Shown piece by piece: positions 45,611-57,287 of a stretch of 64,000 nt of DNA (position 1 is the first letter of the stretch; the number at the start of each line of letters is the position of its first letter). Below the pieces are notes generated by a model, which was given only the letters and a program-made list of their open reading frames with translations, was not told the DNA's origin and did no database searches. The position numbers were made by a program, and so were the translations under genes. This DNA is from Primula veris (lineage: Eukaryota; Streptophyta; Magnoliopsida; Ericales; Primulaceae), in the NCBI GenBank assembly GCA_963682055.1, contig OY821745.1:29571342-29635341 (forward strand), written 5' to 3'.

Positions 45611-47457
45611 CTGTGATAAAAAGCATATTTACCTGTTGCTACAAGTCCACTCATGCAACTTGGAGCTAAAAAAATTAAAACTAGAAACAATTTATATTAG
45701 CAGAACAAAGTTTCAGTCGACTTCAAGTTCAAAACACGTTAGTATAATATGCAACTAGGAATTAGTACTTCCATTGAATAGTTCTTTGATACTTCTTCGA
45801 ATAAATATCTTCCCTAATTGTTTTCTTCTTAAATTTATCTTTCAAACTTGTGAGTTGAACTAGTTATTTAGTTCTATATATGAGTTGTTAAACAGTTCTT
45901 TTCATACCTCTATGAATTAGTCTTCTTTTGCTGGGCATGGGATTTATATTCTAATATTGCAATCATTCGTATTTATTTTCTGGGTAAATCAGTTGGTTAG
46001 GTTTGCAGATGTGTTTCGTAGACTGTGGTTACACAATTTTCTCTCGGATTATGGAATTTGTCACCACTGATACTCTTTGAATGGTTTTAAGACAAAAAAT
46101 AATTACTGTATTCCCATGGAAAACTACAAATCCTTAACCGTCTATTGAACGTCAATGATTTACCCTATAATTACTCAATTTCATGATAATTAAATAAAGA
46201 TATGTTCCACAAGATTGACCTAATATAACTTACTATAATTAATTGGGAAGTAAGCATGAAGCATCACGCATATTATACATTCTAAAGAGTGGTCGACTTT
46301 TATACTATGCTGATGTAATATATTTTTTGAAAGCTAGAAAGTATATACGGCACATGATACGGAATGCTCGAAGGCTACAAACATATCAATAGAGAGTTAA
46401 TGATAGAAAAAAAGATCAACTTAACCTTCAGCTACTTTTATTTTTTACACATTAAAATCTATTCAAACTGGAAATGACTAAAAAAATTAGACTTCCTTGA
46501 ATATTTTACTGGACAAAGATTCAGTGTCCCGATAAAATTCTAGCATTCTGTTAGGACCAAATGCAATAAACGACTGATGCTATTAGAATACTAGCATTAC
46601 TTGATAATTTAGTCTTGAATTTCACTATGTTTACGATAGAGTTTAATTACTACATCTTTTTTACAATAATTAATATTTAGTTCTCGCTTTACTCAACCAC
46701 GGATACATGTGCTAAGACTGCTTTCTACCTTCTTCAAGGGTTTGCTCCAGTTACCTCGTAAAAGAAGAAACTCTATTGTTTTTCAACAGATTACCTCCGT
46801 TATTCAAGTAAAGAAAAAATGTATGTAAAAGTGGGGAAAACATTATTTAATAGTTTTATGGTTTAGAATACTAGTGTTGTATTCTATAGTCTACTTGATA
46901 ATTGTCTGTGTTTATAGTAAGGTTTTAGGGTCAATCTTATTAATGATTGCTTGAATTATATCTTAAGATATCATGTAATATTTTTGGCAAAATCACGTTT
47001 CAATCGAACCAAAAAAACGCTTATAAATGTCCATCCTGGCAAAAAACTGCATTATATAAACTGCATGCAGCTCTACGGTTTACTAATCGAATATGTTAGA
47101 GAGGGAAAGAGGCAAACAGCTCTACCATTACCTAATCGCATATGTTGAAGAGGGATTAGTTTTATAGTCTCCTTTTATTTTATTCCATATTATCACACCT
47201 GGAGAGAACATATATACTGATTTATAGTTAATTAATTAATTTCTAAATCCATTTTAGTTATGTTTTGACTTTTAACAAAAATTAGCTTGAATAGGTTCTC
47301 AAGAAGAACTACGACGAAAGAAAAAGACTAAAGCATGTGTATCACTTCCAAAGTTCAAACCACTTCATTCATAGTAGTTGTTAATTAAGTTACACAATAG
47401 ATATGATCTATATTCATATCTGTTTATTTACGTCTTAGTAATCCTTGGAAATAGGAT
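45611..47457. other. Spacer between deletion scar and PR-1b
   Basis: A near copy of 27417-29267 and 51109-52960; no gene. Confidence 0.8.
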
Positions 47458-47949
47458 CTAGTAAGGTTTTCCACCAGTGTTCCCTGGAGGGGAATAGTTG
47501 CAAATGATAAACCAACCCCCGTTGTCACATCTGACCCTAGCACATCCGATCTTGACCGATTTACGCCACACCACTTGAGTATAGTGCCCACACTGACGAC
47601 CGCGATCACAAGTATTTGAGTTGTAGTGATAGTACCTTTTCTCACTAACCCACGACCTCACTGCATCTGCAGCAGTGAATACACGACCACGTCCCGAAAA
47701 CAGGTTCTCTCCATAAGGCCCTCTAGAATGCACAAGGCGACAATCGCGCTTCCTCTTGTTTGCATACCTTTGGGCATAAGCTGCCACACTATTATCCCAT
47801 CTCATGCGTCCCACACCTACTGCAGCTCGGGCTGAGTTGTGAGGAGAGAGATAGGCTTGTTGTGAGCTTTGGGCGTAAGATGGTATAAGTAGGATGAGGA
47901 CAAATGGACAAGAAAAGAGAGCTAAAGCAAAAAACCTAGATAGCCCCAT
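47458..47949 (-). CDS. PR1: Pathogenesis-related protein 1, intact copy b
   Basis: 163 aa and about 93-95% identical to copy a by eye. The signal peptide (to about residue 26), the CAP tetrad (H37, E81, E103, H122), GHYTQVVWR and all six cysteines are kept. The main difference is the end: [14 protein letters not shown], where the CAPE-type peptide [10 protein letters not shown] has ten residues, one fewer than the family pattern PxGNxxxxxPY. TATA box and TTGACT are conserved. It is inferred to be secreted and defence-related. The upstream region is interrupted by a solo LTR about 455 bp before the ATG, which may alter regulation. Confidence 0.94.
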   Translation of the reverse strand: MGLSRFFALALFSCPFVLILLIPSYAQSSQQAYLSPHNSARAAVGVGRMRWDNSVAAYAQRYANKRKRDCRLVHSRGPYGENLFSGRGRVFTAADAVRSWVSEKRYYHYNSNTCDRGRQCGHYTQVVWRKSVKIGCARVRCDNGGWFIICNYSPPGNTGGKPY

Positions 47950-48020
47950 GGTTGTATTAAAACCTAAGGGTGATATTACTTAATAGTTGATACTTGTTTG
48001 AGAGAAGGAGAATTGCTATG

Positions 48021-48030
48021 TTATTTATAG
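48021..48030 (-). promoter_or_regulatory. TATA box of PR-1 copy b
   Basis: CTATAAATAA on the minus strand, about 72 bases before the ATG, as in copy a. Confidence 0.75.
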
Positions 48031-48065
48031 GAAAATACTGTGAAAAAATCCGTACGTTACGCACA

Positions 48066-48071
48066 TTGACT
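48066..48071. promoter_or_regulatory. W-box core upstream of PR-1 copy b
   Basis: TTGACT, same position as in copy a; binding is inferred. Confidence 0.4.
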
Positions 48072-48404
48072 TGTTGCTGCAAGTCCATTAATGCAACTAG
48101 AAGCTAGAAGTGATATCACTAGAAACAATTAATAATTGCAGAACAAAGTTTCAGTCTACTTCAAGTTCGAAAAACTTTAGTATAATATACGATTACGAAC
48201 TAGTACTTTCACGGAATGGTTCTTTGATACTTAATTCGAAGGGTTGGAGATAAGGAAAGAACTTGTCAAACTGTACGGTTAATCTACTCATTAACAAATA
48301 AATGTCTTTCCAAATTGTTTTCTTCTTAAATTTATCTTTCACAATTCACACTTGTGAGTTGGACTTGTTATATAGTCCTATATATGGGTTGTTGAACAGT
48401 TATT

Positions 48405-49871
48405 TGTTGGAAAAACATGTTTTTACATGAGTGTTTCTGAATGGTCACATGATCAACTTCGAGTCGATAGTACATGTGACAACATTGAGTTGTCAATGTC
48501 GTATTCAACGCGTTTGAGTAGCTCGTGTGACGAGTTTCGTAACGGTATATCGCATGACCTATTTGGAAAATGGGTGTGAATACTGATCGGTTTCAAAGTT
48601 GGGTTCTCGAAAGAGGAGAAAACTTCAATGCTGGAAAATGGAATAAATAAATGGAAACCAATGAGAGTTATCCCATATTGAAAAATTAAGAGTTAATTTT
48701 ACAATATATATATAAGTCCAACCCATGTATTTGTTAAACTATTATGTCCACATACACTTAAGTGTATTAGTGTGTACCACACACGCTTGCTCGGGCCTCG
48801 GGGCGTGGGACGCGGGCTTTTCGGGTCTCGTGTCTCGGGTCAAACCTAAAAAGGGAGTTTTGAGTGCTGCAGTTTCAGAAATTGAATGGGAGGATACGCG
48901 AATCACTCTGTGACATAAGTTGTATTTTTGGAACAAAGTCCTGAGAACCAGAAACCTAAAAGGTGGTTCAAACAGAAATTGAATGGGAGGATACGCGAAT
49001 CACTCTGTGACATAAGTTGTATCTTTGGAACAAAGTCCCGAGAACCAGAAACGTAAAAGGTGGTTCGAAAAATATTATTTAAGGGAAATGAGAGAATAAA
49101 TTGCAGATTGAGTGATGCAGTTTCAGAAATTGAATGGAAGGATTCTGGGGGTGTAACTCTCAGAATTAAATGATCATTAATGGCTCCAGTCACAACACAA
49201 CATACTGCATCATATTAGAGAGAGAATCGCACCACCAACAGCTCGACATGTGCTTCGATGTCGTTTCCACGCGAACCACTCTGTGACATAAGTTGTATCT
49301 TTGGAACAAAGTCCCGAGAACCAGAAACCTAAAAGGTGGTTCGGAAAATATTATTTAAGGGAAACTGCACAGTTGCTTCTTCTTTTAATTTCAGTATTTA
49401 CATTCTGTTTAATTTTATTTCAGTCATTTACATTCTGTTCTTTTCATTTCAGTACTGTTTACATTCTGTAATTTATTTTCCAGTCCTTTAAGTTCTGTAA
49501 TTTATATTTCCAATCTTTCTTTTCTGTAATTTACATTCCAGTTCTATAATTTTTTTTTATTTACAGAAACAGTCCAGAAGTTTAGTAATCATACTATATT
49601 CTGTCTGGCAGTTTCTTTTAATTGTTAAACAGTCCAACAGTTTAGTAAATATACTATTCTGTCTGACAATTTTAAACAATTACAATTCAGTCCATCAGTT
49701 TAATATGTTATATTAAATCTGTCTGGAATTTAATTATTGCAATTTAAATTCTGTACAAGTCAGGAATTTTGTAATCGAGTTATATTTCTTTTAAAGTGAA
49801 ATAAAATTGTTTATTTCCATTTCAGTCCCTGTCTTTTACTTTATTGTTTTTCGATACAGTAAGAACCAACA
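48405..49871. mobile_element. Solo LTR (1467 bp) related to the 30.5-kb copia element
   Basis: Starts TGTTGGAAAAACATG, ends AAGAACCAACA, with a perfect target duplication TTATT (48400-48404, 49872-49876). The empty site GAACAGTTATTTTCTTTCC is seen in block I near 30213. It shares GGTATATCGCATGACCTATT with the 30.5-kb element's LTR but is well diverged. No internal region remains, so it arose by LTR-LTR recombination. Confidence 0.88.
48876..49347. repeat. 97-bp tandem repeats inside the solo LTR
   Basis: CAGAAATTGAATGGGAGGAT starts units at 48876 and 48973. A third partial unit (ACTCTGTGACATAAGTTGTA) lies near 49268. All end AAAAGGTGGTTC. This parallels the promoter-region duplication in the related copia LTR. 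Confidence 0.8.
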
Positions 49872-50460
49872 TTATTTTCTTTCCTATGTAAGTTAGTCTT
49901 CTTTTGCTGGGCAGGGGTTTTATATTTTAGTATTGCAATCATTTGTATTTATTTTCTGGGTAAAACAGTCGGTTATGTTGGTTAAATTTGCAGATGTGTT
50001 TCGTGCTTACACAATTTTTTCTCGGATCATGCGATTTGTCAGCAGTAATACTCTTTGAATAGCCATAAGGCAAAACATAATTATTGTTCACCGGTGATTT
50101 AACCTGGAATTACTCAGTTTCATGATAATTAAATAGATATGTTAAACAAGTTTGACCTAATATAACTTGCTATAAATAATTGAGGAGCAAGCATGATCAT
50201 GAAGCATCACATATATACATTCTCAACAATGGACTTTTATACTATGCAGCCTCTGATGATGTAATATTTTTTTGCAAAGCATGAAAAAATATATACGGCA
50301 AATGTATTATCGTGGACTTTTATAACTCTTTTTTTTTATATTCTTAACCCTATTCAAGTCTGAATTAAGAACGAGCCGGTATTTAAACCTTTTTTGAACA
50401 AAAAATTATATACTAATTTAGCCTTTCAGCCCTACCCAGTAAGAACATACTGTACTTTAT

Positions 50461-50479
50461 AATAGTAATAGTAATAGTA

Positions 50480-50569
<90 letters not shown>

Positions 50570-50600
50570 GTAATAGCAATAACAATAATAATAATACAGT
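50461..50600. repeat. (AAT)n microsatellite, paralogue
   Basis: Same position in block III as 44989-45105 in block II but longer. The poly-isoleucine open frame on the minus strand is an artefact. Confidence 0.95.
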
Positions 50601-51101
50601 AATGGACTTTTGTCTTTCCCAAAAAGGTGTCTCGCGATTGATAGAAAACTCTACATTCCTAACAAGGTGTGCTGCATGATTTAAACGGCATGGAGCTAGC
50701 TTTACGGTTTACTAATCTCCCATATTGGAGAGGGAAACAGCTCTAGGGGTTACCTAATCGCATATGTTGGAGAGGGAACGGTTAGTTCAATAGTCTCAAT
50801 TTTTTTTCCATATTGTCACACCTGGAGAAAACATACTGAATTATAGTTAATTAATTTCTTACTAAATCCATTTTAGTTATGTTTTGACCTTTAAAAACAA
50901 ATAACTTGAATGGGTTTTCAAGAAGATGTATAGCTAACAACTGCCTGATTGTACAATAATAAACTAAGATGAAAGAAAAACACTAAAGCATCGATGAATA
51001 TCATTTCAAAGTTGAAACCACTTCATTCACAGTTGTTAATTAAGTTACACAATAGATATGACCAATATGCATATCAGTTTATTTACGTCTTAGTCATCAT
51101 C

Positions 51102-51108
51102 GAAAATA
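51102..51108. other. PR-1 deletion scar, block III first position
   Basis: Identical junction to 45604-45610. The deletion therefore came before the duplication of blocks II/III. Confidence 0.75.
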
Positions 51109-52968
51109 CTGTGATAAAAAGCACATTAACTTGTTGCTACAAGTCCACTCATGCGACTAGGAGCTAAAAAAAATTAAAACTAGAAACAATTTATATTAGC
51201 AGAACAAAGTTTCAGCCGACTTCAAGTTCAAAAAACGTTAGTATAATATTCCACTAGGAATTACTTCCATGGAATAGTTCTTTGATACTTCTTCGAATAA
51301 ATATCTTCCCTAATTGTTTTCTTCTTAAATTTATCTTTCAAACTTGTGAGTTGAACTAGTTATTTAGTTCTATGTATGAGTTGTTGAACAGTTCTTTTCA
51401 TACCTCTATGAATTAGTCTTCTTTTGCTGGGCATGGGATTTATATCCTAATATTGCAATCATTCGTATTTATTTTCTGGGTAAATCAGTTGGTTAGGTTT
51501 GCAGATGTGTTTCGTAGACCGTGGTTACACAATTTTCTTTTGGATTGTGGAATTTGTCACCACTGATACTCTTTGAATGGTTTTAAGACAAAAAATAATT
51601 ATTGTATGCCCATGGAAAACTACAAATCCTTATCCATCTATTGAAGGTCAATGATTTACCCTAGAATTACTCAATTCCATGATAAATAAATATGTTCCAC
51701 AAGATTGACCTAATCAAACTTACTATAATTAATTGGGAAGTAAGCACGAAGCATCACACATATATTATACATTTTCAACAGTGGTGGACTTTTATACTAT
51801 GCTGGTGTAATATATTTTTTGAAAGCTAGAAAGTATATACGGCACATGATACGGAATGCTCGAAGGCTACAAACATATCAATAGAGAGTTAATGATAGAA
51901 AGGAAGATCAGCTTAACCTTCAGGTACTTTTATTTTTTACACATTAAAATCTATTCAAACTGGAAACGACTAAAAAAATTAGACTTCCTTTAATATTTTA
52001 CTGGACAAAGATTCAGTGTCCCGTTAAAATTCTAGCATTCTGTTAGAACCAAATGCAATAAATGACTGATGCTATTAGAATACTAGCATTACTTGATAAT
52101 TTAGTCTTGAATTTCACTATGTTTACGATAGAGTTTAATTACTACATCTTTTTTACAATAATTAATATTTAGTTATCGCTTTACTCAACCACGGATACAT
52201 GTGCAAAGACTGCTTTCTTCCTTCTTCAAGGGTTTGCTCCAGTTACCTCGTAAAAGAAGAAACTCAAGGTCAAGAGCGTCGATTGTTTTTCAACAGATTA
52301 CCTCCGATGTTCAAGTAAAGAAAAAATGTATCTAAAAGTGGGGAAAACATTATTTAATAGTTTTATGGTTTAGAATACTAGTGTTGTATATACTTGATAA
52401 TTATCTGTGTTTATAGTAAGGTTTTAGGGTCAATCTTATTAATGATTGCTTGAATTATATCTTAAGATATCATGTAATATTTTTGATAAAATCACTTCTC
52501 AATCAAACCAAAAAAAAGCTTATAAATGTCTATCCTGGCAAAAAACTGCATGATATAAACTGCATGCAGCTCTACGGTTTACTAGTCGAATATGTTAGAA
52601 AGGGAAAGAGGCAAACAGCTCTACCATTACCTAATCGCATATGTTGAAGAGGGATTAGTTTTATAGTCTCCTTTTATTTTATTCCATATTATCACACCTG
52701 GAAAGAACATATATACTGAATTATAGTTAATTAATTAACTTCTAAATCCATTTTAGTTATGTTTTGACTTTTAACAAAAATTAGCTTGAATAGGTTCTCA
52801 AGAAGAACTACGACGAAAGAAAAAGACTAAAGCATGTGTATCACTTCCAAAGTTCAAACCACTTCATTCATAGTAGTTGTTAATTAAGTTACACAATAGA
52901 TATGATCTATATTCATATCTGTTTATTTACGTCTTAGTAATCATTGGAAATAGGATCTAATAAGGGCG

Positions 52969-52972
52969 TCTT
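52969..52972. other. PR-1 deletion scar, block III second position
   Basis: The last codons of a PR-1 (AATAAGGGCG) run into upstream promoter sequence (TTTGATACTTCGAAGGG) with a 4-bp overlap TCTT. The gene and its core promoter are missing. Confidence 0.7.
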
Positions 52973-53720
52973 TGATACTTCGAAGGGCCGGGGTTTTGGA
53001 AAGAACTTGTTAAACTGAACGGTTCATCTACCAATTAACAACTAAATTAATGTCTTCCTTAATTGTTTTCTTTCTAAAATTTATCTGTATTCACACTTTT
53101 GAGTTGAACTAGTCGGTTACTCCTATATATATATATTGTTGAACAGATATTTTCCTTCCTATATAAGTTAGTCTTCTTTTGCTGGGAAGGAGATTTTATA
53201 TCCTAATATTGCAATCATTTGTATTTATTTTTTGGTTAAAGCAGTTGGTTAGGTTTGCAGATGTGCTTCGTGGTTACACAAATTTCTCTCGGATCGCGGG
53301 ATTTGTCAGCACTGATACTCAAATTATTATTATTGTGTTCCCATGGAAAACCATAAATCCTTATCCATCTATTGAACGTCGACGATTTACCCTTGAATTA
53401 CTCAAATTCATGACAATTTAATGGATATGTTAGACAAGATTGACCTAATCTAACTTGCTATAAATAATTGAGAAGTTAGTTATAACCTCACATCAATGTG
53501 ACATTATAAATATTTTTTATACAAGATGCTTTTCTTTGATAATTTTGCTATATGTATTATGATGGTGATGTTATTTGCAGTTGAATTCCTCTTGGTTAGT
53601 ATTTATTTGGATATACTGTATATTCCAATGGTACTTAAGTATCTAGCATCTGGTATTGTAGACTTGCGGTGCTTCATCGTTTGATAAAGATTTGCTTTCT
53701 TTGGGAAATATTTAGACACA

Positions 53721-54307
53721 CAGTTAAAGCTCGATAAAGTAATAAACTCGCTAATATAATAATTTCTTCCGGTCCCGAGTTTGGCCGATAGAGTAAAATA
53801 ATATTCTCGTTAAATGCATTAAGTAATAAAAAAAAATTGAATCTTTAAGTGACCAATAAAAATATAAAGTAATAATTATTAAATTTCATAAATAAAAATA
53901 TATAATATATACCAAAATTTTCAATCAATTAACAATAACATAACAATAATTATTTTCTTTTAAAATATGTATCTATAGTTGATTGTTTTTTTTTCACCTA
54001 AACCAAAATAAACCTCATCCTTTACTTTTTGTAAAACTTGTATAAAACTTTCTCTAACTCAGAGTATTTTGCCAATCTGTGCCTTTTAACATCGTTATTT
54101 TTCATTTCATCTGACAAATATTTCGATGGCTTTTTGAGAGCGTTCGATATTGTTGATTGACTAATGGACAAATCAAAATTTTCTTCCACCCATGCTTGCA
54201 AATCTTTTTGGCTAATAGTTGGATTATGTTATGCTCGCATATTGCACTCCTTATTTTATCCGTTAAAGTTGATTTTTTTACTCCTTTTAAATGATGAGAA
54301 GACATTG
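53721..54307. mobile_element. Pogo-like element, second copy, interrupted by a copia insertion
   Basis: Paralogous to 38859 onward, with the flanks duplicated as well. It starts CAGTTAAAGCTCGATAAAGT and is broken at 54308 by the Sirevirus-like LTR (target CATTG, 54303-54307). The remainder lies beyond the window. Confidence 0.7.
54022..54305 (-). pseudogene. Pogo-like transposase N-terminus, second broken copy
   Basis: Starts at ATG 54305. The first codons (KKSTLTDKIRSAICEH) are open here, unlike the 39-kb copy. A small deletion then shifts the frame before the helix-turn-helix end. No catalytic domain. Confidence 0.6.
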
Positions 54308-55603
54308 TGAAATTCATTTCCGCTGTTCTAGTTACAGTTTTGCAGTTAGGTTCTAAGTGAGGTTAGAACCACAGTTGGAACCAAGTGTATTAATGAACAG
54401 AACTGTAAAAAGTTAAATGTACTTGAAATAAATCACACGCACATTTAACAACGGAGTTCACCTAACTAGGCTACGTCTCTGGGGCACTTACCCAGATTAT
54501 GATATTATAAAAGCTTACAATATAGGATTCAAGTCTTAATGAAAAACTCTCAGACTCCCTCTAAGTTTTTCTGCCTATCTCTATATTGCTCCTACCTTAT
54601 AACTATCACTTAATAAATCAATGGCATCCCACCATTGTTTTTCTTTTGAAAGCTCTTTGTGTATTCTCTCTAGAATGAGTTCTTTATAATTTAGAACACA
54701 CACTTTTTACAAGCTAAGTTATCAACTATATATTTAAGTAAAAACAATCTTCTTGCTTGAAGATCTTGATGATTGCTTTTGACTCTTTTTGATTGGCTTG
54801 AATCTCTCCATATATCATGAGACTGTCCAACGTGAGATTGACTCAAATCTTCTAAAGATAGAACCTGTTGATAATAGCTTGGAAATAGGAGTTAGTCTTT
54901 TCCTTTAATAAGAAAACATACAAGACAATATCTTTTAGAGATAATATCTTTGAAACTACATATGAAATATTAACTCCATATTTCTTTCAATCTTAAAACG
55001 AATCATACTGATTTTGATAAGGAACAAAGATCGAAACATGTAATAAGGATTTGCATAATAATAGAGATATAGTATTTTCCTATGTAAAGGAAACACATCT
55101 TTATAAACTTATCTCCTTATATCTATTTAGGAAACATCTTCCTTATTACTTTTAATATTCTCAATAATCATAAACTTAACCTTTAAGAGCATATGAGAAT
55201 ATAACCTGCATACTTTAAAACAAATATTTACCATTAAAGAATAGTTATGCAGATTAATAGAACAAGACAGAATTCTGCAGAACAACAGGTTGGAACTGTG
55301 GTTGCAACTGAGGTTGCAACATTTACTTGAAACCGTACACGCTGTCTTAGCAGGTTGTAACTGTAGTTGCAACTGAGGTTGCAACATTTACTTGAAACCA
55401 TACACGCTGTCTTAGCAGGTTGTAACTGTGGTTACAACATTGCTTGAAACCTAACAACACTTGTCTCAGTAGGTTGTAACTGAGGTTGCAACATTGCTTG
55501 AAACCTAACAACACTGTCTTAGTTCTTAAACAAACAGTTAGGATTATTAAGTAAAAACCAATAGACAACAAATAGTATTTAGACCAGAAATCTGGTCCTA
55601 ACA
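54308..55603 (-). repeat. 3' LTR (1296 bp)
   Basis: On the plus strand it starts TGAAATTCATTTCCGCTG and ends CTGGTCCTAACA. The outer end matches the sequence at 63135 onward. The inner end adjoins the polypurine tract. Confidence 0.9.
55282..55525. repeat. LTR minisatellite with GTTGCAAC motif
   Basis: Four units of about 55-70 bp built from AGGTTGTAACTG(T/A)GGTTGCAAC and CTTGAAACC..ACACTGTCTTAG. Confidence 0.8.
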
Positions 55604-55988
55604 ATCTCTCCCTTTGTCATTGGTTTTGACAAATCAATTAAGTTTATAAATCATCCCAACCACCTGCAAATTCAATTTCAGCACAGTCTTACACTGTATA
55701 TACATCTGTTTAAGCTCCCCCTGTAAGTTAGAATTCCAAACATCAAATAAGCACAAAAATATATCTATTCACAGATTTTCATAACAGATTCAATTCTAAA
55801 GACAAGCATACTTCAAAATGGAAATTGCAGAAATTTTTAAGGCCAAAACATGGCACAACAAGGTCTTAGTACAGCAATTGTAATTGAAATTTAAAAACAG
55901 AAACATAAAGTTTTGAAATTGAAATTAAAGCAAAACATTAAACTGAACATAAACTTCATCTCCCCCTATTTGTCATAAGCCAGACAAA

Positions 55989-57287
55989 CTAGTCACTAGG
56001 TATATCTGTAAAAGGTGCCTTTTCTCTAAGAGGTTCATCTATGACAATATCCTCATGTTCTTCATCACTGCTTATGGAGAAACCATCATCACTGTGAGTA
56101 GCATCACTATCACCATCATCCTCACTTTCTATAAGATTCACCAGTAGCTTCTTTATTTGATAATCATCAGTATCCAGTTCAGCTCTTCTTTCTTGATTAT
56201 AAGCCAATTTCTGCTGCAAATACCACCTGACACCTTTCTTCTTCTCTGAAGGAGCACTAGATGGCTCTGTCTCTTTTTCTTTGCCTTTTTCACCAGAGAT
56301 GTCATTTACATGCCCTTCCTTTAGTAGTTTTGCAGAAATATACAGGGCTGGAGGACATCTTTCAGATGGTTCAGAGGAGATTCTAATAGGATTTGGAGCA
56401 TATATTTGAATGGTTTGAGACAGAATTATCCCAGTGATTAGACAGGAAAAGGGTAGCAGAATAGAGGGAGAATTTGTATCACTGAAATCTCTCATAAGAT
56501 TGAACACATGATGACCAAAATTTATAGGCAAAGAAGACATGATCTTATAGAGAAAAATGGCCATTTCTTTGTTTACTTTGGAGGGTTGTTTAGTAGGAGT
56601 CCAGTTAAACCTAGCAATTTTGTGTAGCACAGCAGCACACAATGTGAGAGAGGATGTTTTGATGGAAGTGCCATCAAATCTGTTGTTCTTTCCAGTGAGA
56701 ACCAGGGCAATGACTTCCATGTCATAATCAACAGTATCCACAGAAGGATTGGGTGTACTAAGGAATTCATTGATTAACTTAGGGGTAAAATCTAAAGTTA
56801 CACCCCTCAAAAATATCCTCCCATAAGCAGGGTTATCCTCATCAAAAACATTGCTACTTAGATTAGCATAGAATTCTTTAACAACAGCATGGTAAAAGGA
56901 ATCAGCATAGCAAATGGTTCTTCCTAAACCAACAGCAGACAACAATTTTTCAACATACACCTGTATGTGTGGATAACTGACTAAATTAAGCCTCCTTTCA
57001 CAGTGAATTTCCCTACTTGCAAAAGCCCTAAACCTCCTATACATTTTCCTACTCCAGAACCTAGGATCAAGCTCATTAAACTTGGGATTATAAGTAAAAA
57101 CAGCAGAGATAGAATCATCCTCTAAGTTTCTCCTAGCACGTTTTTTAGTCCTATGTTTCTTAGAGGAAGAAGACTCACTTACCTTGGCCTTAGAGCCTGG
57201 ACTGATTGGAGATTTATTCAAGAAATCCCTAAGAGTACAGTCATCATCAATGTTGAGATTAGGTTTTTTAGGAGAGTTGGAAGACAT
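55989..57287 (-). CDS. Extra ORF downstream of pol in the Sirevirus-like element (plant transposon protein domain-like)
   Basis: Intact ATG frame of 432 codons between RNase H and the 3' LTR, in sense with pol. The N-terminus is basic and Ser-rich (KKHRTKKRARR, nuclear-localisation-like). The central part (about 60-300; RFWSRKMYRRFRAFASREIH, FYANL, IFLRGVTLDFTP) resembles the putative plant transposon protein domain found in many plant genomes. The C-terminus is acidic with Asp/Ser runs. No signal peptide or membrane segment is visible, so it is not an obvious envelope despite its env position. It is intact while gag and pol are broken, which is notable. Function unknown. Confidence 0.75.
   Translation of the reverse strand: MSSNSPKKPNLNIDDDCTLRDFLNKSPISPGSKAKVSESSSSKKHRTKKRARRNLEDDSISAVFTYNPKFNELDPRFWSRKMYRRFRAFASREIHCERRLNLVSYPHIQVYVEKLLSAVGLGRTICYADSFYHAVVKEFYANLSSNVFDEDNPAYGRIFLRGVTLDFTPKLINEFLSTPNPSVDTVDYDMEVIALVLTGKNNRFDGTSIKTSSLTLCAAVLHKIARFNWTPTKQPSKVNKEMAIFLYKIMSSLPINFGHHVFNLMRDFSDTNSPSILLPFSCLITGIILSQTIQIYAPNPIRISSEPSERCPPALYISAKLLKEGHVNDISGEKGKEKETEPSSAPSEKKKGVRWYLQQKLAYNQERRAELDTDDYQIKKLLVNLIESEDDGDSDATHSDDGFSISSDEEHEDIVIDEPLREKAPFTDIPSD

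Larger units (their letters stand above)
44499..48404. repeat. PR-1 block II (paralogous to block III and block I)
   Basis: The order is promoter-type spacer, microsatellite, PR-1 deletion scar, spacer, intact PR-1b, promoter. The same order starts at 49971 (block III) with near identity, and the second half matches 27417-30528 (block I). Non-coding except PR-1b. Confidence 0.85.
49971..53540. repeat. PR-1 block III (both PR-1 positions empty)
   Basis: Paralogous to 44499-48404, but both PR-1 genes are gone: scars at 51102-51108 (same GAAAATA junction as block II) and 52969-52972. The spacer is well conserved. No coding sequence. Confidence 0.85.

Noticed and set aside
50413..50622. Poly-isoleucine/threonine open frame
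   Set aside because: Translation of the (AAT)n microsatellite.
55282..55525. CRISPR-like array of spaced repeats
   Set aside because: Plant nuclear LTR minisatellite with degenerate units and no unique spacers.
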